From DASUZD01 sp036377055 (GTDB lineage: Bacteria > Actinomycetota > Thermoleophilia > Gaiellales > Gaiellaceae), in assembly GCA_036377055.1 (NCBI GenBank), contig DASUZD010000266.1, positions 1-8,282 of the forward strand: a stretch of DNA of 8,282 nucleotides, written 5' to 3'. This document shows positions 1 through 6,297 of the stretch, piece after piece. A program made the translations under genes and the position numbers. Within the stretch, counting starts at the first letter, position 1. Every line of letters starts with the position of its first letter. The notes beneath the pieces are model-generated. The model worked only from the letters and a program-made list of their open reading frames with translations. It was not told where the DNA came from and did not search any database.

Positions 1-2
1 CG

Positions 3-770
3 ATTCTCCTCGACGTGGACGGTGTGCTGACGGTCTCCGGCGAGGCGATCGCGGGCGGGGCGGCCGCGGTCGACCGGATGCGGCGTGACGGGCACCGGCT
101 CCGCTTCGTCACGAACAACACCACGCGGTCGCGCGCCACTCTCGCTGCGGAGCTTCGCGAGCTCGGGATCGAGCTCGGCGACGACGAGCTCCAGACGACG
201 GGGACGGCCGCGGCGCGTGCGCTCGCAGGGAAGCGCGTCCTCGCGCTGACGATGCACGGGATCGTCGATGACCTCGGGGGGATCGAGATCGTCGGCGAGG
301 GCGCGGACGCTGTCCTGATCGGCGGCGCCGACGAGACACTCGAGACGAACCAGGTCTTCACCTACACGAATCTCGCGCGGGCATTCCACGAGCTCGAGGC
401 GGGCGCTGAGCTGTACTGCCTCCACAAGAACCGGTGGTGGCAGACAGCGCGCGGCCCGCTGCTCGACACCGGCGCCTTCGTCGCCGGCCTCGAGTACGCG
501 GCCGACGTCGAGGCGACCGTCCTCGGCAAACCGAGCGCGACGTACTTCACGGCCGCGCTTGAGGCGCTCGACGCCGAGCCGGAGCTGACGTGGATGGTCG
601 GGGACGACATCGAGGCGGACATCGCAGGCGCCCAGCGCTTCGGCCTGCGCACGGTGCTCGTGCGGACGGGGAAGTTCCGTCCCGACGCGGTCGAGCAGGG
701 CGACGTCAGGCCCGACGGGATCGTGTCATCGATCGCGCACCTTCCGGACTGGCTCGAGACCGCGCGATGA
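3..770 (+). CDS. HAD-IIA family phosphatase, LHPP/NagD-like (5' end cut off)
   Basis: Phosphatase of the haloacid dehalogenase superfamily, subclass IIA. The frame is open from base 3, and the nucleophile motif D-V-D-G-V-L begins at bases 12-14. The GTG at 15 lies inside this motif, so the true start must be left of the window and only a few residues are missing. Other motifs are FVTNNTTRS (motif II, bases about 105-131), the lysine of LGKPS (about 523-537) and the acidic MVGDDIEAD (motif IV, about 595-621). The cap region, including RGPLLDTGAF and GLEYA, and the tail VRTGKFRP resemble the LHPP branch (phospholysine/phosphohistidine/pyrophosphate phosphatases) more than NagD itself; this comparison is from memory. 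All four catalytic motifs are intact, so it is probably active, but the substrate is unknown. Its TGA overlaps the acpS ATG (ATGA), suggesting translational coupling. Confidence 0.88.
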   Translation: MLLDVDGVLTVSGEAIAGGAAAVDRMRRDGHRLRFVTNNTTRSRATLAAELRELGIELGDDELQTTGTAAARALAGKRVLALTMHGIVDDLGGIEIVGEGADAVLIGGADETLETNQVFTYTNLARAFHELEAGAELYCLHKNRWWQTARGPLLDTGAFVAGLEYAADVEATVLGKPSATYFTAALEALDAEPELTWMVGDDIEADIAGAQRFGLRTVLVRTGKFRPDAVEQGDVRPDGIVSSIAHLPDWLETAR

Positions 771-1132
771 AGGTCGGCGTCGACCTGATCGAGATCGAGC
801 GGATTCGACGGGCGCTCGAGCGGTATCCGCGCTTCCGCGAGCGGTGCTTCACCGAAGCGGAGCGCGACTACTGCGAGTCGCGGCCGAACCCGGCCCAGAG
901 CTATGCGGGCCGGTTCGCCGGGAAGGAGGCAGTCGGGAAGGCGCTCGGCTTCGGAGTGGCGCGCGCCTTCGCGTGGCGCGACGTCGAGATCGTCGGCCGG
1001 CCGAAGCCGGGCGTGCACCTGCACGGGCGGGTGAAGGCGTGGGCGGAGCGGTTCGGCGCGGGCGAGATCGACCTGTCGATGACGCACTCGCGGGAGCTCG
1101 CGTCGGCGACCTGCGTCGTCGAAACCCGTTGA
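767..1132 (+). CDS. acpS: Holo-[acyl-carrier-protein] synthase
   Basis: AcpS moves the 4'-phosphopantetheine arm of coenzyme A onto a serine of apo-acyl carrier protein, activating it for cytoplasmic fatty acid synthesis. The 121-residue product has the usual length for trimeric bacterial AcpS. It opens with MKVGVDLIEIERI, which holds the metal-binding Asp (D6). The second signature FAGKEAVGKALG (residues 50-61) carries the Lys-Glu pair K53/E54. The C-terminal strand SMTHSRELA (104-112) is also typical. The ATG at 767 is chosen because the family motif starts three residues later; longer in-frame extensions read through the HAD gene. It overlaps the HAD stop by 4 bases, and its own TGA shares one base with the nnr ATG. 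No Shine-Dalgarno sequence is evident, consistent with coupling. Confidence 0.95.
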   Translation: MKVGVDLIEIERIRRALERYPRFRERCFTEAERDYCESRPNPAQSYAGRFAGKEAVGKALGFGVARAFAWRDVEIVGRPKPGVHLHGRVKAWAERFGAGEIDLSMTHSRELASATCVVETR

Positions 1133-2451
1133 TGCTCGAACCCCTCTACACCGCCGACGAGATGCGCGCGGCGGAGGCGGGGCACGACGTGGGGGAGATG
1201 ATGGAGCTCGCGGGGCGCGGCGTCGCCGAGGCGATCCTGCGGCGGTACCCGGAGGCGCGCCGGATCGCGTGCGTGTGCGGAGGCGGTGCGAACGGAGGCG
1301 ACGGCCGGATCGCCGCGCGCGTGCTTCGCGAGGCGGGACGCGACGCGGTCGAGGAGCTCGTCGGCGGGGCGGACCTGGTTCTGGACGCGCTCTTCGGCAC
1401 TGGCTTCCACGGTGAGCCGCGGCCCGAGGCGGCGGCGCTGATCGAGCGGATGAACGGGGCCGGGGCGCCGGTGATCGCGGTCGACGTGCCCTCGGGCGTC
1501 GACGCGTCCACGGGCGAGGTGGCCGGCGCGGCCGTGCGGGCCGAGCTGACGGTGACGATGCACGCGTGGAAGGTCGGCCTCGCCGTGGCGCCGGGCCGCT
1601 TCCATGCCGGCGAGGTCGAGGCCGTCCCGATCGGCGTCGAGCATTCCGATGCCCGGAACCGGCTCGTGACCGACGAGATCCTGCGGCTCGTCCCGCTCCG
1701 CAGCCCGGAGGACAACAAGTACTCGGCGGGTGCTGTGTTGGTCGTCGGCGGAGCGCCGGGCCTGACCGGTGCGGCCTGCCTCGCGGCGGAGGCGGCCTTT
1801 CGCGCGGACGCGGGCTACGTCGCGGTCGCCGTCCCGGAGCGCTCGCTGCCGATCGTCGAGCAGCGCCTGCTCGAGGCCGTCAAGCGGACGCTCGACGAGA
1901 TCGACGAGCTGCTGCCGCGGATGGGGGCGCTCGCACTCGGGCCGGGTCTCGGTCGCGGGCCGTCTGAGCGCGCTCTCGTTCGCCGCCTGCTCGAGGAGAC
2001 GTCGCTTCCCGCCGTCGTCGACGCGGACGGGCTCTTCGAGCTGGAGCCGTTCGAGCGTGACGCGCCAACGGTGCTGACGCCGCATGCGGGCGAGCTCGCG
2101 CGGCTGATCGGCGAAGGCTCGGAGTGGGTCTCGGCGCACCGGCTCGCGGCGCTCGAGCGCGCTGTCGAGCGCTTCGACTGCGTCGTCCTGCTCAAAGGCG
2201 CGGACACGCTGATCGGCGCCCCCGGCGACGGCGTGCTCGCGCACGTGTCGACCGAATCGGGGCTCGCGACTGCGGGCACCGGCGACGTGCTGACGGGAAT
2301 CGTCGCGGCGTTTCTCGCGAAGGGCCTCGACGCGCGGACCGCCGCCGCCGCGGCCGCCGCCGCCCACGCCCGCGCTGCGCGGCTCGCTCCTCACCAGGCC
2401 GGCCTTGTCGCGAGCGACGTGATCGAGCTCCTGCCGCGCGCGCTTGCCTGA
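1132..2451 (+). CDS. nnr: Bifunctional NAD(P)H-hydrate epimerase / ADP-dependent NAD(P)H-hydrate dehydratase
   Basis: Repairs damaged nicotinamide cofactors. The N-terminal YjeF_N (NnrE) domain interconverts R- and S-NAD(P)HX; the C-terminal carbohydrate-kinase-like (NnrD) domain dehydrates S-NAD(P)HX using ADP. The product is 439 residues. NnrE signatures are GANGGDGR (52-59), DALFGTGF (85-92), VDVPSGVDASTG (118-128) and the lysine of HAWKVGL (144-150). NnrD signatures are NKYSAGAVLVVGG (195-207), GPGLGR (270-275), VVDADGLFEL (295-304), TPHAGELARLIG (316-327), LLKGADTLI (353-361) and AGTGDVLTG (381-389, with the catalytic Asp). The NnrE half is shorter than usual: only about 15 residues separate the NGGDG helix from DLVLDALFGTG, against roughly 45 in the Thermotoga protein as I recall it. 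The ATG at 1132 overlaps the acpS stop by one base (TGATG). Fused Nnr between acpS and alr is a familiar actinobacterial order. Confidence 0.93.
   Translation: MLEPLYTADEMRAAEAGHDVGEMMELAGRGVAEAILRRYPEARRIACVCGGGANGGDGRIAARVLREAGRDAVEELVGGADLVLDALFGTGFHGEPRPEAAALIERMNGAGAPVIAVDVPSGVDASTGEVAGAAVRAELTVTMHAWKVGLAVAPGRFHAGEVEAVPIGVEHSDARNRLVTDEILRLVPLRSPEDNKYSAGAVLVVGGAPGLTGAACLAAEAAFRADAGYVAVAVPERSLPIVEQRLLEAVKRTLDEIDELLPRMGALALGPGLGRGPSERALVRRLLEETSLPAVVDADGLFELEPFERDAPTVLTPHAGELARLIGEGSEWVSAHRLAALERAVERFDCVVLLKGADTLIGAPGDGVLAHVSTESGLATAGTGDVLTGIVAAFLAKGLDARTAAAAAAAAHARAARLAPHQAGLVASDVIELLPRALA
2341..2364 (+). repeat. Eight-codon alanine run (GCC/GCG microsatellite-like) inside nnr
   Basis: Eight consecutive alanine codons (seven GCC, one GCG) encode residues 404-411 of the NnrD domain, just after GLDARTA. 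They fall where the family has an alanine-rich helix following the GTGDVLTG active-site loop, so the run probably lies in that helix. It is the simplest-sequence tract in the window and could change length by slippage in units of one alanine. Confidence 0.6.
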
Positions 2452-3355
2452 GCTCGCCGCCGTCACCGGCGCGTTCTCTTACACCGGCGCCGCGATCGCG
2501 GAGCGTCTCCTCGCGGACGGCCTCCGCGTGCGCACGCTCTCGCGGCGCAACGATCCGTCGAGCCCGCTGCACCGCCGGATCGAGGTCGCGCCGCTCCAGT
2601 TCGCCGACGAGCCGGCGCTCGTCGAGAGCCTGCGCGGCGCGCAGACGCTCTACAACACGTACTGGATCCGGTTCGAGCGCGGCGGGTCGACGTTCGAACG
2701 CGCGGTCGCGAACACCCGCACGCTCTTCCGCGCGGCGCGGTCGGCGGGGGTCGAGCGCGTCGTCCACCTCAGCGTCTCGAACCCGAGCGCGGACTCGCCG
2801 CTTCCGTACTTCCGCGGCAAGGCGCAGTGCGAGCAGGCGCTGGCCGAGTCGGGGCTCGAACACACGATCGTCCGGCCGACGCTCGTCTTCGGCCCGCGCG
2901 ACATCTTGGTGAACAACATCGCGTGGATCCTGCGCCGCTTCCCGCTCTTCCTCGTGCCGGGGAGCGGTCGCTATCGCGTCCAGCCGGTCTCGGTCGAGGA
3001 CGTGGCCGAGATCGCCGTCACGGCTTCCGGCACGGTCGACGCGGCCGGCCCGGAGGTGCTGAGCTTCGACGAGCTCGTCCGTGCGGTCGGCGCCGCGATC
3101 GGGCGGAGGCGGACGCTCGTCCACGTGCGTCCGGGGGCGGCGCTCGGGCTCGGCGGCCTCGTCGGAGCCGCATGTCGCGACGTTCTGCTGACGCGCGACG
3201 AGGTCGCCGGGCTCCAGGCGGAGCTGCTCGTCTCGCAGGCGCCGCCACTCGGGACGAAGAGCTTCCGCGACTGGCTGGCGAGCCACGGGGGCGACCTCGG
3301 GAGAAGGTACGTGTCCGAGCTCGCGCGAAACTTCCGTCCGTATGCACCGCTCTGA
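2444..3355 (+). CDS. NAD(P)-binding epimerase/NmrA-like atypical SDR, substrate unknown
   Basis: A 303-residue extended or atypical short-chain dehydrogenase. The Rossmann nucleotide-binding loop is VTGAFSYTGAAIAERL (7-22), close to TGxxGxxG but with FSYT in the middle. YFRGK at 122-126 matches the YxxxK catalytic pair. IVRPTLVFGPRD (142-153) and QPVSVEDVAEIAV (180-192) are the typical C-terminal substrate-domain segments of NAD-dependent epimerase and NDUFA9/NmrA-like proteins. YNTYWIRF (70-77) is a distinctive segment after the third strand. A TTG at 2444 is the only usable start: an in-frame TGA lies at 2420-2422 with no ATG or GTG between, and the Rossmann strand begins at once. It overlaps the nnr stop by 8 bases and the alr start by 14, so it is embedded in the operon. 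No substrate can be named; it could be a dehydrogenase, an epimerase or a redox-sensing NmrA-type protein. Confidence 0.85.
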   Translation: MPELAAVTGAFSYTGAAIAERLLADGLRVRTLSRRNDPSSPLHRRIEVAPLQFADEPALVESLRGAQTLYNTYWIRFERGGSTFERAVANTRTLFRAARSAGVERVVHLSVSNPSADSPLPYFRGKAQCEQALAESGLEHTIVRPTLVFGPRDILVNNIAWILRRFPLFLVPGSGRYRVQPVSVEDVAEIAVTASGTVDAAGPEVLSFDELVRAVGAAIGRRRTLVHVRPGAALGLGGLVGAACRDVLLTRDEVAGLQAELLVSQAPPLGTKSFRDWLASHGGDLGRRYVSELARNFRPYAPL

Positions 3356-4361
3356 GCTGACGATCGACCTCGGCGCGCTGCGGCGGAACGTCGCGACCCT
3401 CCGGCGCGCGCTCGGCAGCGCGGAGCTGTGGGCGGTCGTCAAGGCGGACGCGTACGGGCACGGCGCCGCGGACGTCGCCGGCGCGGCGCTCGGAGCCGGC
3501 GCGACGGCGCTCTGCGTCGCGACCGTGCCGGAGGCGCTCGCGCTTCGCCGTGAGTACCCGGACGCGCGGATGCTGGTGATGGGCCCAGCAGGAAACCGCG
3601 AGGTCGCCCAGGCGCGCGAGGCACGGCTCGAGCTGGCGATCGTCGACGGCGAGGTGCCGGAGGGTGTTCGCTGCCACCTGAAGCTCGACACCGGCATGGG
3701 CCGCTACGGCCTCGCCGAGCTGCCCGAGCTGCCGGTCGAGGTCGTCGGGCTGATGAGCCACCTCGCGACCGCGGACTGCGACGCGGCGTTCGCGGAGCGC
3801 CAGGTCGAGCGCTTCCGGGAGGCGACCGCCGCGTACCCCGACCTCACGCGACACGTGGCGAACAGCGCCGCCGCGCTTCGGCTTCCCTCGTCCCATTTCG
3901 ACGCGGCTCGGTGCGGCATCGCGCTCTACGGGCTCTCGCCGTTCGGCACGGATCCGGCAGACGATGGGCTCGAGCCGGTACTGCGCTGGGAGAGCCGTCT
4001 CGCGCAGGTGAGGCGACTCGCGCCCGGCGAGAGCACGGGCTACGGGCGGCGGTTCGTGGCCGAGGAGCCGACCTGGATCGGGATCGTGCCCGTCGGGTAC
4101 GGGGACGGGTTCCGAAGAGACCTGACCGGAACGGAGGTGCTCGTCGAGGACGAGCGGCGGCCGGTCGTCGGCACCGTTTCGATGGACTCGTTCGCCGTCG
4201 AGCTCAGCCGCGAGCTGCCGGTCGGGACGCCGGTCGTCCTGCTCGGCCATGGCCTTCTGGCGGAGGAGCACGCGCGCGTGGCGGGCACGATCACGTACGA
4301 GCTCGTCTGCGGGATCGAGTCGAGCCCGGTACGGGCGCGGCGGACGGTGATCGATGCGTGA
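3342..4361 (+). CDS. alr: Alanine racemase (PLP-dependent)
   Basis: Interconverts L- and D-alanine, supplying D-alanine for peptidoglycan. The 339-residue protein is fold-type III and slightly short for the family (usually about 360-390). The PLP lysine is K34 in AVVKADAYGHG. R121 in GMGRYG and the RCGIALYGLSP segment (190-200) help bind cofactor. The second catalytic base is Y234 in TGYGRRF, followed by VGYGDGF (251-257) and the substrate-binding GTVSMDSF (277-284). The C-terminus has TITYELVCGI (316-325), but the usual R-V-P-R-x-Y tail is not recognisable: the sequence continues ESSPVRARR. Both catalytic residues are present, so activity is expected. The ATG at 3342 places the family's N-terminal strand ELTIDLGALRRN at residues 5-16. 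It overlaps the preceding gene by 14 bases and the following one by 8. Confidence 0.94.
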   Translation: MHRSELTIDLGALRRNVATLRRALGSAELWAVVKADAYGHGAADVAGAALGAGATALCVATVPEALALRREYPDARMLVMGPAGNREVAQAREARLELAIVDGEVPEGVRCHLKLDTGMGRYGLAELPELPVEVVGLMSHLATADCDAAFAERQVERFREATAAYPDLTRHVANSAAALRLPSSHFDAARCGIALYGLSPFGTDPADDGLEPVLRWESRLAQVRRLAPGESTGYGRRFVAEEPTWIGIVPVGYGDGFRRDLTGTEVLVEDERRPVVGTVSMDSFAVELSRELPVGTPVVLLGHGLLAEEHARVAGTITYELVCGIESSPVRARRTVIDA

Positions 4362-5376
4362 CGCCGTACGCGAGGCGCTCGCCGGCGAGGAAGCCTGGAT
4401 CGTCGGCGGCGCGGTGCGCGACGAGCTGCTCGGCCGGCCGATCGTCGACCTCGACGTCGCGCTCGCCGAGCCGGAGCGCGCTGCGCGACGCTTCGCCCGA
4501 GCCTCGGGCGGCGCCCCGTTCCCGCTCTCCGAGCGCCACGGGGCGTGGCGGGTCGCGCTCGACGGCGGGCGAACGGTCGACTTCACGCCGCTGCGCGGCC
4601 CGCTCGAGGACGACCTCGCGACCCGCGACTTCACCATCAACGCGATCGCCATCCCCATCTTCGGCGGCGCGGCGATCGACCCGTTCCGCGGCCGCCAAGA
4701 CCTGGAGGCTCGAATGCTCCGCGTCGTCTCCGACTCCGTGTTCGCCGACGACCCGCTCCGGCTGCTCCGTGCCGTTCGCCTCGAAGACGAGCTCGGCCTG
4801 CGGATGGACGCTGCGACCGAGGAGCTCCTGCGCGCGCACACCGACCGAGTGGCTGCGCCCGCGGGCGAGCGGATCCTCGGTGAGCTCGAGCGGCTGTCCG
4901 CCGACGGGTTCCGGAGGCTCGACGAGGTGGGACTGCTCGAGCCCCTCGGCGGGTCGCTCGAGCGCCTGAACGAGCGCGTCGACTCGCCGCGCTACCGCCT
5001 CGTCTCCGTCTTTGGCGAGCGGCTGAAGCGCTTGCCCATCTCGAACGACCTGCGCCGCTACGCGTCCGCGCTCCTCCGCGCAGAGCGCCCGCCCGACGAC
5101 TCCCCGCGCATGCTCCACCGCTTCCGCCGCGTCACCGAGCCCTGGGCCGACGACGCGCTCGCGTACGTCGACGCGCTCGAGCTAGTGCCCGCCCTCGAAC
5201 GCTCGCGCGCCGCGGATCCGGCCGAGCCGCTCCTCCGCGGCGACGAGCTTGGCATTCCGCCCGGACCGGAGATCGGCAGGCTGCTCGAGCTGATCGCCGA
5301 GGAACGTGCGGCGGGGACGATCGCGACGCGCGAAGACGCGCTCGAGCTCGTCAGGCGGCACGTAAAACCGCTGTAA
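4354..5376 (+). CDS. CCA tRNA nucleotidyltransferase / poly(A) polymerase family protein (class II)
   Basis: Template-independent nucleotidyltransferase, most likely adding or repairing the 3'-CCA (or part of it) on tRNA. The head domain is complete. It shows WIVGGAVRDELLGR (15-28), the metal-binding D32/D34 of DLDVAL, D77 in TVDFTPLRG, RDFTINAIA (91-99, ribose-recognition motif B), DPFRGRQDLE (109-118) and DDPLRLLRAVR (132-142), the nucleotide-selecting motif D with Asp for the first Glu of EDxxR. The tail GDELGIPPGPEIGRLLELI (296-314) is typical of the RNA-binding C-terminus. The product has 340 residues and no recognisable HD phosphohydrolase motif. Full CCA addition, CC-only or A-only addition, or poly(A) polymerase activity cannot be told apart from motifs alone. 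The ATG at 4354 overlaps the alr stop by 8 bases; this is the last gene of the run. Confidence 0.88.
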   Translation: MRDAVREALAGEEAWIVGGAVRDELLGRPIVDLDVALAEPERAARRFARASGGAPFPLSERHGAWRVALDGGRTVDFTPLRGPLEDDLATRDFTINAIAIPIFGGAAIDPFRGRQDLEARMLRVVSDSVFADDPLRLLRAVRLEDELGLRMDAATEELLRAHTDRVAAPAGERILGELERLSADGFRRLDEVGLLEPLGGSLERLNERVDSPRYRLVSVFGERLKRLPISNDLRRYASALLRAERPPDDSPRMLHRFRRVTEPWADDALAYVDALELVPALERSRAADPAEPLLRGDELGIPPGPEIGRLLELIAEERAAGTIATREDALELVRRHVKPL

Positions 5377-5447
5377 AACGGACTCCTCGGCCGTTCGGGC
5401 GCTACTCCCGCGGGTAGGTGGACGCGGTCGAACCGGGGGGTGACGAC
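5377..5447 (+). other. 71-base intergenic gap with weak inverted repeats
   Basis: This is the only clear gap between same-strand genes in the window. It holds two weak inverted repeats. AACGG at 5377-5381 pairs with CCGTT at 5391-5395 across a 9-base loop. CTACTC at 5402-5407 can pair with GGGTAG at 5412-5417 (one G-T wobble) around a CCGC loop, with the palindrome CCCGCGGG at 5407-5414. Neither has a following T-tract, so neither is a convincing intrinsic terminator. The second could be an operator or part of a promoter for the secreted-protein gene, but no clear -35/-10 pair is visible. Confidence 0.3.
5435..5443 (+). promoter_or_regulatory. Ribosome binding site deciding the start at 5448
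   Basis: GGGGGGTGA ends four bases before the ATG at 5448 and is a strong Shine-Dalgarno match. It favours that ATG over the in-frame GTG at 5418, which would add ten polar residues ahead of an otherwise standard signal peptide. Confidence 0.6.
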
Positions 5448-6278
5448 ATGATCGAGACGAGAGCACGAATTCTGCTTGCGGCCGCCGCCGGCGCGCTGCT
5501 CGCGACGCTGGCGAGCCTCGTAGGGATCGCAGGCGCGACCACCGCGGTCGACCCGCCGACGGTCCGGACGCTTCCGTCGATCGACGGCACGGCCAAGGAG
5601 GGCTCGACCCTCACGGCCAGGAACGGCGACTGGGGCGGGACCGCGCCGTTCACGTTCGCGTACCAGTGGCGAAGGTGCGGCGGTGGCGGCAACAACTGCG
5701 CCGACATCGCCGGCGCGACTGCGAGGACGTACACGCTGGTGACCGCTGACGTCGGCCACCGAATCCGGGTGCTCGTTCGCGCGTCGAACAGCGCCGGCTC
5801 GAGCTCGGCGGTCTCGCGGCCGACGGCGCAGGTCAAGGCCGCGACGAGCCCGCCGCCTGCTCCGACCGGCCCGGCCGGACAGGTCAAGCTCGCCGACGGG
5901 AAGACGTCGATCCCGGTCACGAGCGTGGCCGCGCCGCAGCGGCTGGTGGTCTCGGAGGTGAGCTTCTCGCCGAGCCCGATCCGGTCGCGAGACCCGTTCC
6001 AGGCGCGGTTCCGCGTCAGCGACACGCGCGGCTTCGTCGTCCGCGACGCGGTCGTGTACATGATCGGGATCCCGTACAACCGGATCGCAGTCGTGCCCGA
6101 GCAGCAGACCGGCACCGACGGCTACGTCACGTTCACGGTGCAGCCGACGGCGCGGTTCCCGCTCGTTCGCGGCGGCGCGCTCGTCGTGTTCGTCCGAGCG
6201 CGGAAGCCGGGCGACAACCTGCTCGCAGGCGTCTCGACGCGGCGCCTCGTCGAGGCGAGCGTCGGGGCTCCTTCCTAG
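5448..6278 (+). CDS. Secreted protein with Cys-paired Ig-like repeat and unknown C-terminal beta domain
   Basis: Predicted exported protein of 276 residues. The N-terminus has arginines at 5 and 7, a hydrophobic core (about 8-27) and an A-G-A site (28-30) suggesting signal peptidase I cleavage after residue 30; an uncleaved anchor is also possible. Residues about 37-130 form an Ig-like repeat familiar from Thermoleophilia surface proteins: DGTAKEGSTLTA, GDWGG, YQWRRC (C77), NNCADIAGAT (C84), YTLVTADVGHRIRV and ASNSAGS. C77 and C84 probably form a disulfide. A Pro/Ala/Thr linker (about 131-145) leads to a second, beta-rich domain (about 164-272; starts RLVVSEVSFSP, contains RVSDTRGFVVRDAVVYMIGIPY and TDGYVTFTVQP). 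I cannot assign it to a named family; its layout recalls Ig-like or carboxypeptidase-regulatory-like folds. The start is fixed by the ribosome binding site. No function can be assigned beyond a cell-surface or extracellular role. Confidence 0.8.
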   Translation: MIETRARILLAAAAGALLATLASLVGIAGATTAVDPPTVRTLPSIDGTAKEGSTLTARNGDWGGTAPFTFAYQWRRCGGGGNNCADIAGATARTYTLVTADVGHRIRVLVRASNSAGSSSAVSRPTAQVKAATSPPPAPTGPAGQVKLADGKTSIPVTSVAAPQRLVVSEVSFSPSPIRSRDPFQARFRVSDTRGFVVRDAVVYMIGIPYNRIAVVPEQQTGTDGYVTFTVQPTARFPLVRGGALVVFVRARKPGDNLLAGVSTRRLVEASVGAPS

Positions 6279-6297
6279 CGCGAGAGAGAATGCGGGC

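Noticed and set aside
15..770. GTG at 15 as the true start of the HAD phosphatase
   Set aside because: It falls within the nucleophile motif DVDG and would remove the nucleophilic Asp; the frame is open to the window edge, so the gene is cut by the window.
901..2466. 521-codon minus-strand open frame opposite acpS and nnr, and the similar 501-codon one at 2192-3697
   Set aside because: Low-complexity Arg-rich products without domain signatures, lying entirely over well-supported genes.
3018..4841. 607-codon open frame on the minus strand opposite alr and the nucleotidyltransferase
   Set aside because: Composition is Arg/Ser/Ala-rich with no recognisable motif, and it runs antisense to two genes with intact catalytic motifs. 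Long antisense frames are expected at this GC content.
5362..5381. Direct repeat GTAAAACCG / GTAAAACGG spaced 11 bases
   Set aside because: Only two imperfect 9-base copies, one partly coding; too little to call an operator or repeat element.
5377..5417. Intrinsic terminator after the nucleotidyltransferase gene
   Set aside because: The two short inverted repeats are weak and not followed by a T-tract.
5418..5447. GTG at 5418 as start of the secreted protein
   Set aside because: It adds an acidic stretch before the signal peptide and lacks a ribosome binding site; the ATG at 5448 has a strong one.
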